Source: UBA830 sp002295635
Lineage (GTDB): Bacteria > Pseudomonadota > Alphaproteobacteria > MPNO01 > UBA830
Assembly: GCA_002295635.1 (NCBI GenBank)
Contig: DBHK01000015.1
Coordinates: forward strand, 1 to 64,000
Direction: 5' to 3'
Length of the DNA: 64,000 nucleotides
The translations under genes were made by a program, and so were the position numbers. Under the pieces are notes generated by a model that saw nothing but the letters and a program-made list of their open reading frames with translations, searched no databases and was not told the DNA's origin. Below, one piece after another: positions 8,542-18,151 of this stretch. Each line of letters opens with the position of its first letter. The stretch's first letter is position 1.

Positions 8542-9519
8542 TCATTTAGCGGTAGCCAACGTTTTTAATTGGGTCTTCCAATCCTCTGCCAGCCCCTTTG
8601 AAGAGTTGTTACCTAGGCGGGTTATCGCTTGATTGACAAAATCCACACCCGTCCGCTCTATAAATTTTTCCATTATCCGCAGTGTGAGGAGTCCGGGCAA
8701 ACTGTTTTCAGTGGCGCCAATCTGTACACCGTTTAGTTCCTTCACTGGTACGACTACCGGAGTTGTGCTGCAGATAAAGGCTTCGTCAGACGCGTATACG
8801 TCATATGGCGTAAAATCACCTTCGACAGTCTCGATTCCCAGTTCATCGGCGATTTCTATCACCGTGGCGCGGGTCACTCCGCCGAGCACATTGCGCGTTG
8901 AGGATGTGTGCAGACGACCTTCAGCTACGAAGAAAAAGTTCCCCGTATTCGTTTCAGCGATATTACCAGCGCTGTCAAGCAGAAGAGGGGTGACATCTAT
9001 ATCGGTGCGTTTGGCCTCTAGTGTCGCCTGAATTTGATTCATTCGGCTTAGCACCTTCGCTTTGGGATCAATGCTGTCTGGCGGAGTGCGCCGGATACCC
9101 GGTGTGATGAGCTTAAGCCCACCAAGATATCTCGAAGCGTACTGGACAAATTCGATCTCGACGCAGAACATTGAAACGATCGTTCGCGATGGCCGGCCAG
9201 TGACATTGTCGCCCCGAGTAATTACATGCCAAACGGCGTAATCGCTTTCAGAATCGAGGCGACCGAGATTCCGTGTCAACGTTTCCTGTGTTGCAGAGAA
9301 AAGTTCGTCGCGGCTCAAACCAGGGTTGATTCGAACATATGCCAAGGACCGGTATAACCGGTCGAGGTGGGCATCTAGGCCGAAAAGTTTATGGCGGAAG
9401 GTACGCGTCACCTCGTAGACCCCGTCGCCACCAAAAAATCCACGTTCGGTGACCGGAACTGTGGCTTTCTCCTCAGGCAGAAATACGCCGTTAAGATATA
9501 TGATGTTGGCGTCGCTCAT
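8542..9519 (-). CDS. class IV (PLP) aminotransferase
   Basis: A 325-residue fold-type IV PLP enzyme (branched-chain or D-amino-acid aminotransferase, or aminodeoxychorismate lyase). It opens with IIYLNGVFLP and GFFGGDGVYEVTRTF. The PLP lysine is expected in DPKAKVLSRMNQ (K153 or K155), and ETNTGNFFFV near 189-198 carries the conserved Glu of the cofactor site. The C-terminal FICSTTPVVVPV resembles the branched-chain subgroup. It faces the same way as the Rieske oxygenase, 178 bases away, so co-transcription is possible but not evident. The donor amino acid cannot be assigned. Confidence 0.85.
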   Translation of the reverse strand: MSDANIIYLNGVFLPEEKATVPVTERGFFGGDGVYEVTRTFRHKLFGLDAHLDRLYRSLAYVRINPGLSRDELFSATQETLTRNLGRLDSESDYAVWHVITRGDNVTGRPSRTIVSMFCVEIEFVQYASRYLGGLKLITPGIRRTPPDSIDPKAKVLSRMNQIQATLEAKRTDIDVTPLLLDSAGNIAETNTGNFFFVAEGRLHTSSTRNVLGGVTRATVIEIADELGIETVEGDFTPYDVYASDEAFICSTTPVVVPVKELNGVQIGATENSLPGLLTLRIMEKFIERTGVDFVNQAITRLGNNSSKGLAEDWKTQLKTLATAK

Positions 9520-9637
9520 TCCATAATCTTATCCGTCTATTACCCGACTTCCAAATATTTGCTCTATTCTGCATCGGTTGGTTTCGAGTAAAAACGAATT
9601 TTATCATCAAGGATAAGGGGGGGGGTCTGCTAGGTAA

Positions 9638-10510
9638 ATGAATGCTGCCCGGGCGCGCTGGGTAACACTGCCAGCTAATTTTCGTGCCGTTTTGTTGGTA
9701 TCGGCCGGGGCGATTCTGCTGACAGTAATGGCCGTATTCGTAAAAATCCTTGGTGATCGGATGTCAGCGGCTCAGCTTATGTTCTGTCGGGCACTGGTTG
9801 GATTCCTACTTTTTGCTCCATGGCTCATGGTTACCGGGGGCTTTGATATCATCCGAACAAAGCGCCCATTTCTGCACCTTCAGAGAGGATTTTGGGGTGC
9901 TTGTGGTAACTTTTGTTTTTTCTATTCGATCACCCATCTGGTGTTAGCCGATGCGATGGCGCTCCAATTTTCCCGACCGCTTTTCATGATCCTGCTTGCA
10001 TTTGTGTTTCTTGGCGAAGTGGCCGGAAAACATAGGGTAGCGATTACATGCTTTGGATTTGTTGGGATTCTCGTGATGTTACGCCCATTCGGGGGAGGTT
10101 TCGATCCGGATGGGTTGGTCGCCGTCGCGGGAGCCTTGTTTGGGGGAATGGTGGTAATCTGTATCAAAAAACTTTCGTCCACCGAGCCGACCAGGCGGAT
10201 CATCTTTTATTACGCGCTCTATATGATGTTGTTTTCTTCAATTCCGGCGGCTGTTTTTTGGGTCCACCCAACTTGGAACGAAGTCTGGCTGCTAGTCCTT
10301 GTAGGATTTCTAGGCATAGTAGGCCAGTCCTGTATCACCCATGGCTTTACCCTGGGCGAAGCCACGATTACGGTGCCATTCGACTACATGCGAATAGTTT
10401 ATTCAGCAATCTTCGGGATATTCCTATTTTCTGAAATACCCAGTTGGTGGAGCCTTGCTGGTGCAATCCTAATAGTTGGTAGTAATCTATATTTAGTAAA
10501 ATGCAGATGA
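9638..10510 (+). CDS. DMT superfamily transporter (two EamA domains)
   Basis: A 290-residue inner-membrane carrier with about ten hydrophobic segments arranged as two EamA repeats. The first covers about residues 17-145 (AILLTVMAVFVKILGDRMS, LADAMALQFSRPLFMILLAF) and the second about 160-290 (AGALFGGMVVICIKKLS, ATITVPFDYMRIVYSAIFG). Members export or import amino acids, nucleobases and other small metabolites; specificity is not readable. A run of nine G lies about 20 bases before the ATG. It is divergent from the class IV aminotransferase gene, which hints at amino-acid-type cargo but no more. Confidence 0.87.
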   Translation: MNAARARWVTLPANFRAVLLVSAGAILLTVMAVFVKILGDRMSAAQLMFCRALVGFLLFAPWLMVTGGFDIIRTKRPFLHLQRGFWGACGNFCFFYSITHLVLADAMALQFSRPLFMILLAFVFLGEVAGKHRVAITCFGFVGILVMLRPFGGGFDPDGLVAVAGALFGGMVVICIKKLSSTEPTRRIIFYYALYMMLFSSIPAAVFWVHPTWNEVWLLVLVGFLGIVGQSCITHGFTLGEATITVPFDYMRIVYSAIFGIFLFSEIPSWWSLAGAILIVGSNLYLVKCR

Positions 10511-10719
10511 CGGTGGAAAACGCGATAATTAAAAAGAGTCCGGCTAAGTCACTCCTCAAAGTCCTGAAACCAATTGATACGCTGCTGATATCTCTCTCTA
10601 ATATTTAATAGTTCGGGGCTGAAGAGCGGGTTATAGTTTAACGCCTTTGACCCTGACCGCATGAAAGGTTTTTTTCTGGCTGTTTTGATCAATCGAAAGA
10701 GTCGGGCGACATTTAAGTT

Positions 10720-11811
10720 ATGGAACCGATAAGAAAATTGAGCGGTAACAAACTGGCAGTCGGCCTGTTTGGATTTAATTGCGATGGCGGGTTGGCTTGC
10801 TCTACCTTTCCGGATCGCTGGGATGCAAGCTGGAAAAATTGTCGCGAGCTCGCGGTTCGTGCGGACGACGCGGGTATCGACTTCATTCTGCCACTAGGCC
10901 GCTGGATCGGGTATGGAGGGGAGACAAATCATAACGGTTCCAACTTTGAGAGCATTGCTTGGGCGTCTGGCCTATTAGCTGTGACGCAAAATATAATGGC
11001 CTTTGGAACTGTTCATGTAACCGCATACCCGCCGGCCGTCGCGGCAAAACAGATGGTGACAGCGGATCATATTAGTGGGGGGCGGTTTGGGCTGAACATC
11101 GTTTGTGGGTGGTATAAAAAAGAATTTGATATGCTTGGGGTGGAACTAGACGACCATGAGCGGCGTTATGATTTGGGGCAGGAATGGATTGATTTGGTAA
11201 CTCGGATCTGGACTGAGGACGAGCCATTCGACTTCAAAGGTGAGTTTTTCCAAACTAAAGGCACGGTGCTAAACCCCAAGCCAGTGAGCCGGCAGCGGCC
11301 GATGGTGGTTTGCGCGGGGACATCGGGCAGAGGGCGAGAATATGCGGTGAGGAACGCCGATATGCTATTTCATACATTTTACGATTACGACAAATTTACA
11401 GAAGATTGCACCAACCTCCGGAGCGCCGGGCGAGCTATTGGCCGTGACGTTGGCCTGTTTACTAACATCGGGGTCGTCTGTCGGCCCACTCAGAGGGAAG
11501 CCGAGGAATATCACCATCATTATGCGGTCGATTATGCGGATACCGAAGCTTGTCGGGTAATGATGGTGGAGCGGGGAATTGACACAGATGCGATTTCAGA
11601 GGACGACCGGCGTCGTTTTCACATGCGTGCAGCTACAGCCAACGGTGCAACCCCAATCGTAGGCGACCCCGATAACGTGGCTGAACAGCTCGCTAGATTA
11701 TCAGAAGCCGGCGCCGATGCCGTAGCAATGGGTTTACCAAACTATCTAAATGATCTTCCGATAATTGTTGAGGAAGTCCTGCCGCGGCTGGAAAATCGGG
11801 GACTACGATAG
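10720..11811 (+). CDS. LLM-class flavin-dependent monooxygenase, RutA-like
   Basis: A 363-residue luciferase-like TIM-barrel monooxygenase. Hallmarks shared with pyrimidine oxygenase RutA and its relatives are the FNCDGG opening, the central YPPAVAAKQMVTADHISGGR, FGLNIVCGWYKKEFDMLG, and PMVVCAGTSGRGREYA. Such enzymes use FMNH2 from a separate flavin reductase and insert oxygen next to a ring nitrogen or into C-S or C-N compounds. No flavin reductase or other rut gene is adjacent. An F420-using relative cannot be excluded, since the window also holds F420-related genes, but the sequence looks like the FMN type. The promoter region is about 200 bases of AT-rich sequence. Confidence 0.85.
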   Translation: MEPIRKLSGNKLAVGLFGFNCDGGLACSTFPDRWDASWKNCRELAVRADDAGIDFILPLGRWIGYGGETNHNGSNFESIAWASGLLAVTQNIMAFGTVHVTAYPPAVAAKQMVTADHISGGRFGLNIVCGWYKKEFDMLGVELDDHERRYDLGQEWIDLVTRIWTEDEPFDFKGEFFQTKGTVLNPKPVSRQRPMVVCAGTSGRGREYAVRNADMLFHTFYDYDKFTEDCTNLRSAGRAIGRDVGLFTNIGVVCRPTQREAEEYHHHYAVDYADTEACRVMMVERGIDTDAISEDDRRRFHMRAATANGATPIVGDPDNVAEQLARLSEAGADAVAMGLPNYLNDLPIIVEEVLPRLENRGLR

Positions 11812-11925
11812 GTGTTGGCCTGATCCTGCAAAGTAGTTTGTGGGGTCAAAATCTTAAATGATTGCGGCAACCTCTACGTTTTCAACTCGAATACGCTCTA
11901 TAATTATACTAATTGGAGGTACCGA

Positions 11926-12021
11926 ATGGAAAATCTGCATAGGTCTCACCCATCTCTAGAGAAAACGGGTAACGACACATACACCCAAACCCGAATGATT
12001 CTGATAAGTTTGAATTACTGA
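11926..12021 (+). CDS. possible 31-residue leader peptide
   Basis: An ATG seven bases after a strong GGAGG opens a 31-codon frame (MENLHRSHPSLEKTG...) ending in TGA at 12019-12021, about 20 bases before the AI-2E family gene. A TATAAT hexamer lies at about 11899-11904. The peptide has no recognisable family. It may be a leader coupled to the transporter gene or a chance frame; the strong ribosome site is the only real support. Confidence 0.3.
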   Translation: MENLHRSHPSLEKTGNDTYTQTRMILISLNY

Positions 12022-12042
12022 CCCACCGGCAGGAGCATGCCC

Positions 12043-13065
12043 ATGCCTTCCAGACTGTCAGCTTTCGGTATCACTTTCGGTATCGCTGCACTAATGACCT
12101 ACGTGTTAGTGACGGGACGAGAACTTCTGATCCCCTTCGCGATCGCTGTTTTGATTTGGTATGTAATTACCGCGCTTTCTCGGTTGATAGGAGGGTATAC
12201 AGGGGTTCCGGGCTGGTTGGCTCTAACCTCGTCGATAGTATTCTTCCTTATTATTCTGGGGCTGATAGTGGAGCTAATCAGCGGTAATATTGCATCTGTT
12301 CGAGATGCTGCACCGATGTATCAGACAAATCTGGAAAGGTTGATCGACGGTATTACGCGGTTCGGTGGGATGACGGAAAGGCCAACGATTGCCCATGTGA
12401 TTGACCAGATTGACGTGAAAGCGCTAATTAGCGGAGTTGCGACCGCGGTTGCTAAAGTTGCTGGAAACGCTGGATTAATTGTGGTTTATGTCATTTTCCT
12501 TCTAGCCGAACAGCGTACTTTCTCCCGCAAAATTGAGGCCCTTTTTCCGGGTGCGGAGCGGCGGGAGGAGGTTCAGCTTATCTTATCAGAAATTCAGAAA
12601 CGGACGCAGACCTATATAGCTGTGAAAACCCTTCTTAGCCTTCTGACTGCCGTGATCAGTTACATCGTTTTGGTAGCAGTTGGATTAGATCTTGCCGGAT
12701 TCTGGGCATTTGTAATTTTTCTTCTAGCATACATACCGACCATTGGATCTCTTCTAGGTGTTATCTTCCCAGCGCTCATGGCGCTACTACAATTTGGCGG
12801 TGGAAGCGAATTCTTGATAATTGCGGTCGGGCTGGGAGCGGCGCAGATTATAATTGGCAACGTTCTAGAACCCCGGATGATGGGGAAATCACTCAACCTT
12901 TCTTCGCTGGTCGTGATCGTATCACTTGCAATCTGGGGGTCTATCTGGGGCGTTACCGGCATGTTCCTCTCAGTACCGATTACGGTAATACTAATGATTA
13001 TCCTCGCTGAATTCAAACAGACCCGGCCGATTGCTATATTACTGAGCGCAGACGGAAGGGTTTGA
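12043..13065 (+). CDS. AI-2E family transporter (PerM/TqsA type)
   Basis: A 340-residue membrane protein of the AI-2 exporter/PerM family. Hydrophobic pairs at the N-terminus (about residues 7-60) and a block of four to five at the C-terminus surround a soluble helical stretch at about 100-180. The family motif region LLAYIPTIGSLLGVIFPALM and VLEPRMMGKSLNLSSLVVIVSL are both present. Roles proposed for members include quorum-signal export and Na+/H+ exchange; none can be singled out. Two in-frame ATGs exist: AGGAG at 12031-12035 is too close to the first (12037) and correctly spaced for the second (12043), which is used here. Confidence 0.85.
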   Translation: MPSRLSAFGITFGIAALMTYVLVTGRELLIPFAIAVLIWYVITALSRLIGGYTGVPGWLALTSSIVFFLIILGLIVELISGNIASVRDAAPMYQTNLERLIDGITRFGGMTERPTIAHVIDQIDVKALISGVATAVAKVAGNAGLIVVYVIFLLAEQRTFSRKIEALFPGAERREEVQLILSEIQKRTQTYIAVKTLLSLLTAVISYIVLVAVGLDLAGFWAFVIFLLAYIPTIGSLLGVIFPALMALLQFGGGSEFLIIAVGLGAAQIIIGNVLEPRMMGKSLNLSSLVVIVSLAIWGSIWGVTGMFLSVPITVILMIILAEFKQTRPIAILLSADGRV

Positions 13066-13209
13066 TAGGCGTCTGGAAACAACTAATTTAGGAAACCGTT
13101 GGAACGTAAAGAAACAGTTTGGCCGAAATTATAGCTAAGTTCATATGCTGCGCCTAAAAAATACTCCGCCGGTAGTCTCTGGACCGATAAATTAGCCGAT
13201 AAGAAACTA

Positions 13210-14595
13210 CTAAAAGTACCCTAATGTGCTCCACCATAGATAAAGTAAGGGCATCATTATTATCCATGCTATGGAGCACATTACTAAGATCAGTCGCACC
13301 ATCTGGCTGGCAGATATACCGCCGAGATGTGCAGCCAGAACAAAGGGCGGGAACTGATAGGCAAACATGGCCATCGCCCAGTTCAGAGGTTGGGTAAGTA
13401 AAACTGTTCTTAGAGGCCAGCCAGTAGCGGCGGCTATTTCCGTTGCAATCGTTGTCATAATTGCGGGCTGTCCAGGTACGGTAGTTAAGAGACCCATGGC
13501 GGACCCGACCCCACCAACAATTACAAAATTTAAAAAATTATGCTCGGCATTAAGTGGCACGATGTCGAAAAGGAAAAGGCTTATAAAAGCGCCAAGCCCG
13601 GCATCCGCGACGAGTGCCCCCATGCCTATTACACCCGCGACGAAGAACCACGGAGCGTAGGAGACCTTTCCTACCATAAAGGAAGCGGGGACCATCCCAA
13701 CTCGAGGTAACATACAAATAACCGCGGCGCCGAGTGCAACCCATGCAGGGGAAACTCCATGGGCGAAGTCAGTTAGCCAAAGTCCTAGCGCGGTGGTTAA
13801 TACGAGAATAAGGCGGGTTTGTTCTGATGATGAGCTCGCAGGCTCCAAGACGCTTTCCACATTCTCGATACGGTCGGCATACAACGTCCGGCAAACGATG
13901 GGTATCGAAATCATCGATACGATCCCTATAACCGGGAAATTGGCGATCAGGTACTCAGCATACGTAAATTTTATGCCGTGAATACTTTCTGTGGCGCCGA
14001 GCCAAGCTAGGTTAGGAACGGCGGCGGGGAGCACAGATAGGCTTGGGTAAATCGATCCGGCCGCAACAGCAAGCCCCATCCCGGTTCGGCCACGGCTGCC
14101 CGGTTCGAAGCCAACCTGATCCGCCAACGCCATAAAAATTGGCATCATTATGACGATACGTCCGGTATTGGATGGAATTATGAAACAAAGGACCGTACCC
14201 ACCACAGTAATTCCGCACAATATACCGAAATAATTTCGCGGGAAGATTTTTAACAGTCTGCTTGCAAGGGTGTGCCCAAACCCTGTTTCTTGCACTGCGG
14301 CGCCAACGATGAGCCCGCCGAAGATCATCCACACCGCTGTCGAGTTGAAACCGGAGAAAACGGTCGGCGCCCCGGCGTCGGTCAAGACCATGGCAAGGAA
14401 AAAGAAGATTATCGCGGTAAAATACTCCGGAACAACTCCACTCGCCCATAACGATACAGATATGACCACCACTGCGGCTATCCGCATAATATCTGGAGGC
14501 GTCCCATCTGGTGGAGGCTGCAACCAGAGAAACGCGCCCAACAATAAGCCGACTAGGGTCACCGCTGCGGGCAATATGCCAATCTTCTTTTCCAT
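13210..14595 (-). CDS. SLC13/DASS family anion transporter
   Basis: A 461-residue inner-membrane protein with about a dozen hydrophobic segments, of the divalent-anion:Na+ symporter type. SNTGRIVIMMPIFMALA near residue 150 and the second-half repeat TTVPGQPAIMTTIATEIA correspond to the paired SNT-like substrate motifs of the family. Members carry dicarboxylates, citrate, sulfate or sulfonates. The first 12 codons of the open frame lack family character, so the Met beginning MEKKIGILP is used. It is divergent from the ThDP enzyme gene across 120 bases, so the two may share a substrate, for example a C2-C4 acid or sulfonate. Confidence 0.83.
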   Translation of the reverse strand: MEKKIGILPAAVTLVGLLLGAFLWLQPPPDGTPPDIMRIAAVVVISVSLWASGVVPEYFTAIIFFFLAMVLTDAGAPTVFSGFNSTAVWMIFGGLIVGAAVQETGFGHTLASRLLKIFPRNYFGILCGITVVGTVLCFIIPSNTGRIVIMMPIFMALADQVGFEPGSRGRTGMGLAVAAGSIYPSLSVLPAAVPNLAWLGATESIHGIKFTYAEYLIANFPVIGIVSMISIPIVCRTLYADRIENVESVLEPASSSSEQTRLILVLTTALGLWLTDFAHGVSPAWVALGAAVICMLPRVGMVPASFMVGKVSYAPWFFVAGVIGMGALVADAGLGAFISLFLFDIVPLNAEHNFLNFVIVGGVGSAMGLLTTVPGQPAIMTTIATEIAAATGWPLRTVLLTQPLNWAMAMFAYQFPPFVLAAHLGGISASQMVRLILVMCSIAWIIMMPLLYLWWSTLGYF

Positions 14596-14716
14596 AATGA
14601 TGAACCTGCGCGGTGACTGGTATGGTGTCAATGCGATACAATGCGTATGAAGTTATCCGTATGGTGGATAGGGGTAAGGTCGCACTATGCGGTAATACTA
14701 GAATTCGGGGTAAACC

Positions 14717-16318
14717 ATGAATAATGCTGAGCTTATTGTTCAAATCCTAAAAATGGCGGGGACTACTTTTGGCTTCGGTATACCTAGCGGTAACGTTTTG
14801 CCGCTGATGGATGCTATGCGTAGGCATGATCTACCCTTCGTCCTTACAGCACATGAGGGCTCCGCTGGTTTCGCTGCGGATGTGATGGGCCGTATGACTA
14901 ATGCGCCAGGTCTTGGGATAGCGACCTTAGGGCCCGGTGCGACTAATCTTGCAACCGGTGTTGGAAACGCATGGCTCGACCGATCACCGATGATCGCAAT
15001 TACCTGTAACTTGAATACCGACCAGCTCGGCCGGCGGATACAGATGTATATCGATCATCACAAGTTATTCATGCCGATTACTAAAGCGACATTAGCTATT
15101 CGTGAGGGCTCTGTAGCAGAGACCATTACGAGGGCTGTGCGAATTTCAATGTCAGAACCTCGCGGACCGGTGCACCTTGACTTGCCAGAGGACGTCGCAC
15201 TGGCATTGGCAACCGAGCCGATACCCAATGTAGAAACCTTTATCCGGGTTCCACCTGCTAGCCCCCAAGCGGTTGAAGAAGGTATCGAATTACTCGCCGC
15301 AGCCAAGCGCCCGGTCGCAGTACTCGGATCCAGTGCGATGAGGATGAGTGACCCCAGTCTGCTTTTATCCTTTGTCGAGCGCCATGCACTTCCCTTTGCG
15401 ACGACTACTATGGCAAAAGGCATGATCGATGAGGACCATCCCCTGTCCCTTGGCTGTATAGAGCGGGGAAAGCGGCAAATTCAAAGGGCTTTTCTACGCT
15501 CATCCGACCTGATTGTGGGCATCGGATATGACACAATCGAAGTAGAATATGAGGCTTGGATTGGCGCAACACCGCTACTTCAGATAGACATTGATAAGGT
15601 CGATGTCGCAATATCCGTTCAAGTCAAAGGAGAAGTGACAGGAGATCTGGACGCCTCTCTGTCTTTAATGGTTGAGGCTCCAGCGAGCGATAATGAATGG
15701 GTAGAAACCCAGATAGCGGATCACCGGGTTGCCTTCCAAAAAGCCCTTCGGCCCGCCTCGGAGGTCTTTACGCCGCATGAAGCAATAGACATTGTACGCG
15801 ATCTATTGCCCACCAACGGTATCCTGACCTTTGATGTTGGGGCTCATACCCATCAGATTGCGAGCCAGTGGACAGCACATGCACCGAAGACCTTTCATAT
15901 CAGCAACGGCTGGTCTTCGATGGGTTTCGGACTGCCCGCAGCAATCGCGGCTAAGCTGGCTCGTCCTAATCTTCCGGTAGTTTGTATATTGGGCGACGGT
16001 TGCTTCCAGATGACTTGCGGAGAAATAGCGACGGCCAAGCGGCTTGGCATCAGCCTTCCCGTCGTCGTGTTAGATGATCGCTGGCTTGGGCTGATCCGGG
16101 TAAAACAAGAACGCCGGCAGCTTCCATTTTACGGAACCACTCTTCAGGAAGAGGCATATCAGGATCCACCGGAGCATTACTTCGGTGTGCCTGCTGTCGG
16201 TGTACGTAGTGGAGAAATTTTGCGCGTAGAATTAGAAAAAGCATTGCAAAGAGAGGGGCCGACAGTGATCGAGGCCATCGTCAACGCAGAACATTATTCT
16301 GAAACGGTTTTTGACTAG
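14717..16318 (+). CDS. thiamine-diphosphate enzyme, acetolactate-synthase-like
   Basis: A 533-residue three-domain ThDP enzyme: PYR domain (about 1-165) with the catalytic Glu E47 in TAHEGSAG, central domain (about 185-320), and PP domain (about 350-520) with the cofactor motif GDGCF (426-430). The metal ligand that normally follows as NN is here DD (453-454, VVLDDRWLG), an unusual variant. A 2-oxoacid decarboxylase, ligase or sulfoacid-type lyase is possible; no FAD-binding hallmark was confirmed, and true acetolactate synthase is unlikely with no small subunit nearby. It lies 50 bases before a cysteine-dioxygenase-like cupin, probably in one operon, and opposite an SLC13 carrier. Confidence 0.82.
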   Translation: MNNAELIVQILKMAGTTFGFGIPSGNVLPLMDAMRRHDLPFVLTAHEGSAGFAADVMGRMTNAPGLGIATLGPGATNLATGVGNAWLDRSPMIAITCNLNTDQLGRRIQMYIDHHKLFMPITKATLAIREGSVAETITRAVRISMSEPRGPVHLDLPEDVALALATEPIPNVETFIRVPPASPQAVEEGIELLAAAKRPVAVLGSSAMRMSDPSLLLSFVERHALPFATTTMAKGMIDEDHPLSLGCIERGKRQIQRAFLRSSDLIVGIGYDTIEVEYEAWIGATPLLQIDIDKVDVAISVQVKGEVTGDLDASLSLMVEAPASDNEWVETQIADHRVAFQKALRPASEVFTPHEAIDIVRDLLPTNGILTFDVGAHTHQIASQWTAHAPKTFHISNGWSSMGFGLPAAIAAKLARPNLPVVCILGDGCFQMTCGEIATAKRLGISLPVVVLDDRWLGLIRVKQERRQLPFYGTTLQEEAYQDPPEHYFGVPAVGVRSGEILRVELEKALQREGPTVIEAIVNAEHYSETVFD

Positions 16319-16367
16319 TTTGGCCGACGAGGCCAGAATGTCGACAGGAGCTTGAGAGAGAAGGTCA

Positions 16368-16874
16368 ATGGGATATACGTTAAAGCAGCTATCTTCCGAT
16401 TGTCGGGCAGCAATGGATATTGACCCCGGCCCAGTTGGCCGCGAGAAGGTCCGAGATTTCGTGGCCAAGGCCTGTAAGGATGATGAATTCGTGTCCGAGC
16501 ACCTCGGGCCTGAAAACACTTTGGAGCGCCAAGTGATTTATGAGGACCCCAAACATAAGTTCTGTATTCTTGCCCACGTTTATGAAGGTGCGAAGGGTTC
16601 AAATCCGCACGATCACGGACCCAGCTGGGCAATTTACGCTCAAGCTGGCGGCGTCACGACAATGACTGCTTGGGAGAGGATTGAATCTCCGAAAGACGGG
16701 GCGCCCGGAAAAGCCCGAAAAATTAAGGATTATGATATGCATCGTGGAGATGCATATCTCTACAATGAGGGTGAACTACACTCACCAAGCCGCAAGTCAA
16801 CAACGCGTCTTATAAGGGTTGAAGGGCAGGACCTTACGAATATTAAGCGCGATAAATATGAAGTTATCGTTTGA
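16368..16874 (+). CDS. cupin, thiol (cysteine) dioxygenase-like
   Basis: A 168-residue cupin with a possible three-histidine iron site: H81 and H83 in PHDHGPSWAIY, and H138 in GELHSP. This 3-His arrangement characterises cysteine and 3-mercaptopropionate dioxygenases rather than His/Glu cupins. Length and the HDHG-SW pattern fit that superfamily, but the usual substrate-binding residues cannot be checked by eye. It probably shares an operon with the ThDP enzyme 50 bases upstream; GAAGG precedes the ATG. If it oxidises a thiol to a sulfinate, the ThDP enzyme might process the resulting sulfinic or sulfonic keto acid; this is inference. Confidence 0.65.
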   Translation: MGYTLKQLSSDCRAAMDIDPGPVGREKVRDFVAKACKDDEFVSEHLGPENTLERQVIYEDPKHKFCILAHVYEGAKGSNPHDHGPSWAIYAQAGGVTTMTAWERIESPKDGAPGKARKIKDYDMHRGDAYLYNEGELHSPSRKSTTRLIRVEGQDLTNIKRDKYEVIV

Positions 16875-16932
16875 GTCAATAGTAGGCACTCTAGATTAGA
16901 AACCTCCCATAATCTCCACGTAATAGGCTAGA

Positions 16933-18111
16933 TCAATGCTCGTAAGGTAGGCCGACATACTGTTCGGCTATCGAGGCCATAGCCTTTTCTGACGTAGCTA
17001 GATAAGCCATTTCATCTTCACGGGTACGCTGGTCGAAGGCATCATCACTAGGGAATCTATGAAGTAGCCGAGTAAGGTTCCACGAAAAGCGTGCGGCGCC
17101 CCAAACCCGTTTTAAAGCGACATCTGAGTAACATTCCAAATGATTGTCATTGTTGTTCTTGAAATGCTCGATTAGAGCGCGGGATAGGTAATAGACATCT
17201 GAAAAAGCTAGGTTTAATCCCTTCGCTCCAGTAGGTGGGACAATATGAGCGGAGTCGCCTGCGAGAAACATTCTGCCGTAACACATTGGTTCTGAAACAA
17301 AGCTACGAAGTGGTGCGATGGATTTTTCGATTGATGGGCCGGTTCGTATTGCATTAGCGAATTCATCTGGGAATCGCGCCTTCAATTCTCCCCAAAAACG
17401 ATCGTCTGGCCAATCCTCCAATTTATCTTCCAAAGCACACTGGACATAGTATCGGCTTAAATTTTCATTTCGTTGAGAAGCTAATGCGAAGCCTCGGTCA
17501 TGATTGGCGTAAACTATGTCGGCGAGCGGCGGTGTTTCTGACATAATTCCGAGCCAACCGAATGGATACCCCTTTTCATATGTTTTGAGCACATTAGAAG
17601 GGATTGAGCTTCGGCTAACTCCGTGAAAACCATCACAACCAGCGATGTAATGACATTCGATCCTATGTTGGAGGCCGTTCTTGACATATGTCACAAAAGG
17701 CTTGTCCCCCAAGAGATCATGGGGTTTCACATCCTCTGCTTCGTCAATAATCTGACCGCCGGCATTATCACGGGCCGCATAAAGATCTTCGGTAATTGCT
17801 GTCTGACCGTAAGCTGTCATTTTCCGGCCTGTATACTTCATTGTGTCTATGAGCATCTTCTCCGAACCAGCCCAAACGATGAAACTACCATCATGAGCCT
17901 TTCCTTCACGGTCCATCCGTTCGCTTAGTCCGATCGAGCGGAGGAGGTCGACAGATCCAGCCTCTAGGACACCGGCGCGGATTCGGCTCAAGACGTAAGC
18001 TCGGCTTTTTTGTTCCAGTACGACATTGTCAATGCCATTGAGATCGAGGATGTGGGAAAGCAGAAGACCGGCAGGTCCACCACCGATCACGACGACCTGT
18101 GTTCGTTCCAT
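16933..18111 (-). CDS. pobA: 4-hydroxybenzoate 3-monooxygenase
   Basis: A 392-residue FAD aromatic hydroxylase matching PobA throughout. Features are GGGPAG (10-15) for FAD, the RIRAGVLE segment typical of PobA, CDGFHGVSR for the DG motif, and GDSAHIVPPTGAKGLNLAFSD for the second FAD contact. It hydroxylates 4-hydroxybenzoate to protocatechuate with NAD(P)H. The start MERTQVVVIGGG is used; the open frame reaches 21 codons further but lacks family character. It is the last gene of ligA-ligB-pobA on the minus strand, so its product feeds directly into the LigAB dioxygenase. Confidence 0.93.
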   Translation of the reverse strand: MERTQVVVIGGGPAGLLLSHILDLNGIDNVVLEQKSRAYVLSRIRAGVLEAGSVDLLRSIGLSERMDREGKAHDGSFIVWAGSEKMLIDTMKYTGRKMTAYGQTAITEDLYAARDNAGGQIIDEAEDVKPHDLLGDKPFVTYVKNGLQHRIECHYIAGCDGFHGVSRSSIPSNVLKTYEKGYPFGWLGIMSETPPLADIVYANHDRGFALASQRNENLSRYYVQCALEDKLEDWPDDRFWGELKARFPDEFANAIRTGPSIEKSIAPLRSFVSEPMCYGRMFLAGDSAHIVPPTGAKGLNLAFSDVYYLSRALIEHFKNNNDNHLECYSDVALKRVWGAARFSWNLTRLLHRFPSDDAFDQRTREDEMAYLATSEKAMASIAEQYVGLPYEH

Positions 18112-18151
18112 ATCAGTATTCCGTTTGTTTGGTTTGGTCGAAAGGATTTCC

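Noticed and set aside
9615..9625. Run of nine G residues before the DMT transporter gene, considered as a phase-variable tract.
   Set aside because: It lies outside the coding frame and there is no second sign of phase variation; a single homopolymer is weak evidence.
14012..14743. A 243-codon minus-strand frame overlapping the SLC13 gene.
   Set aside because: Another frame of the transporter gene, rich in Arg and Cys and without domain features.
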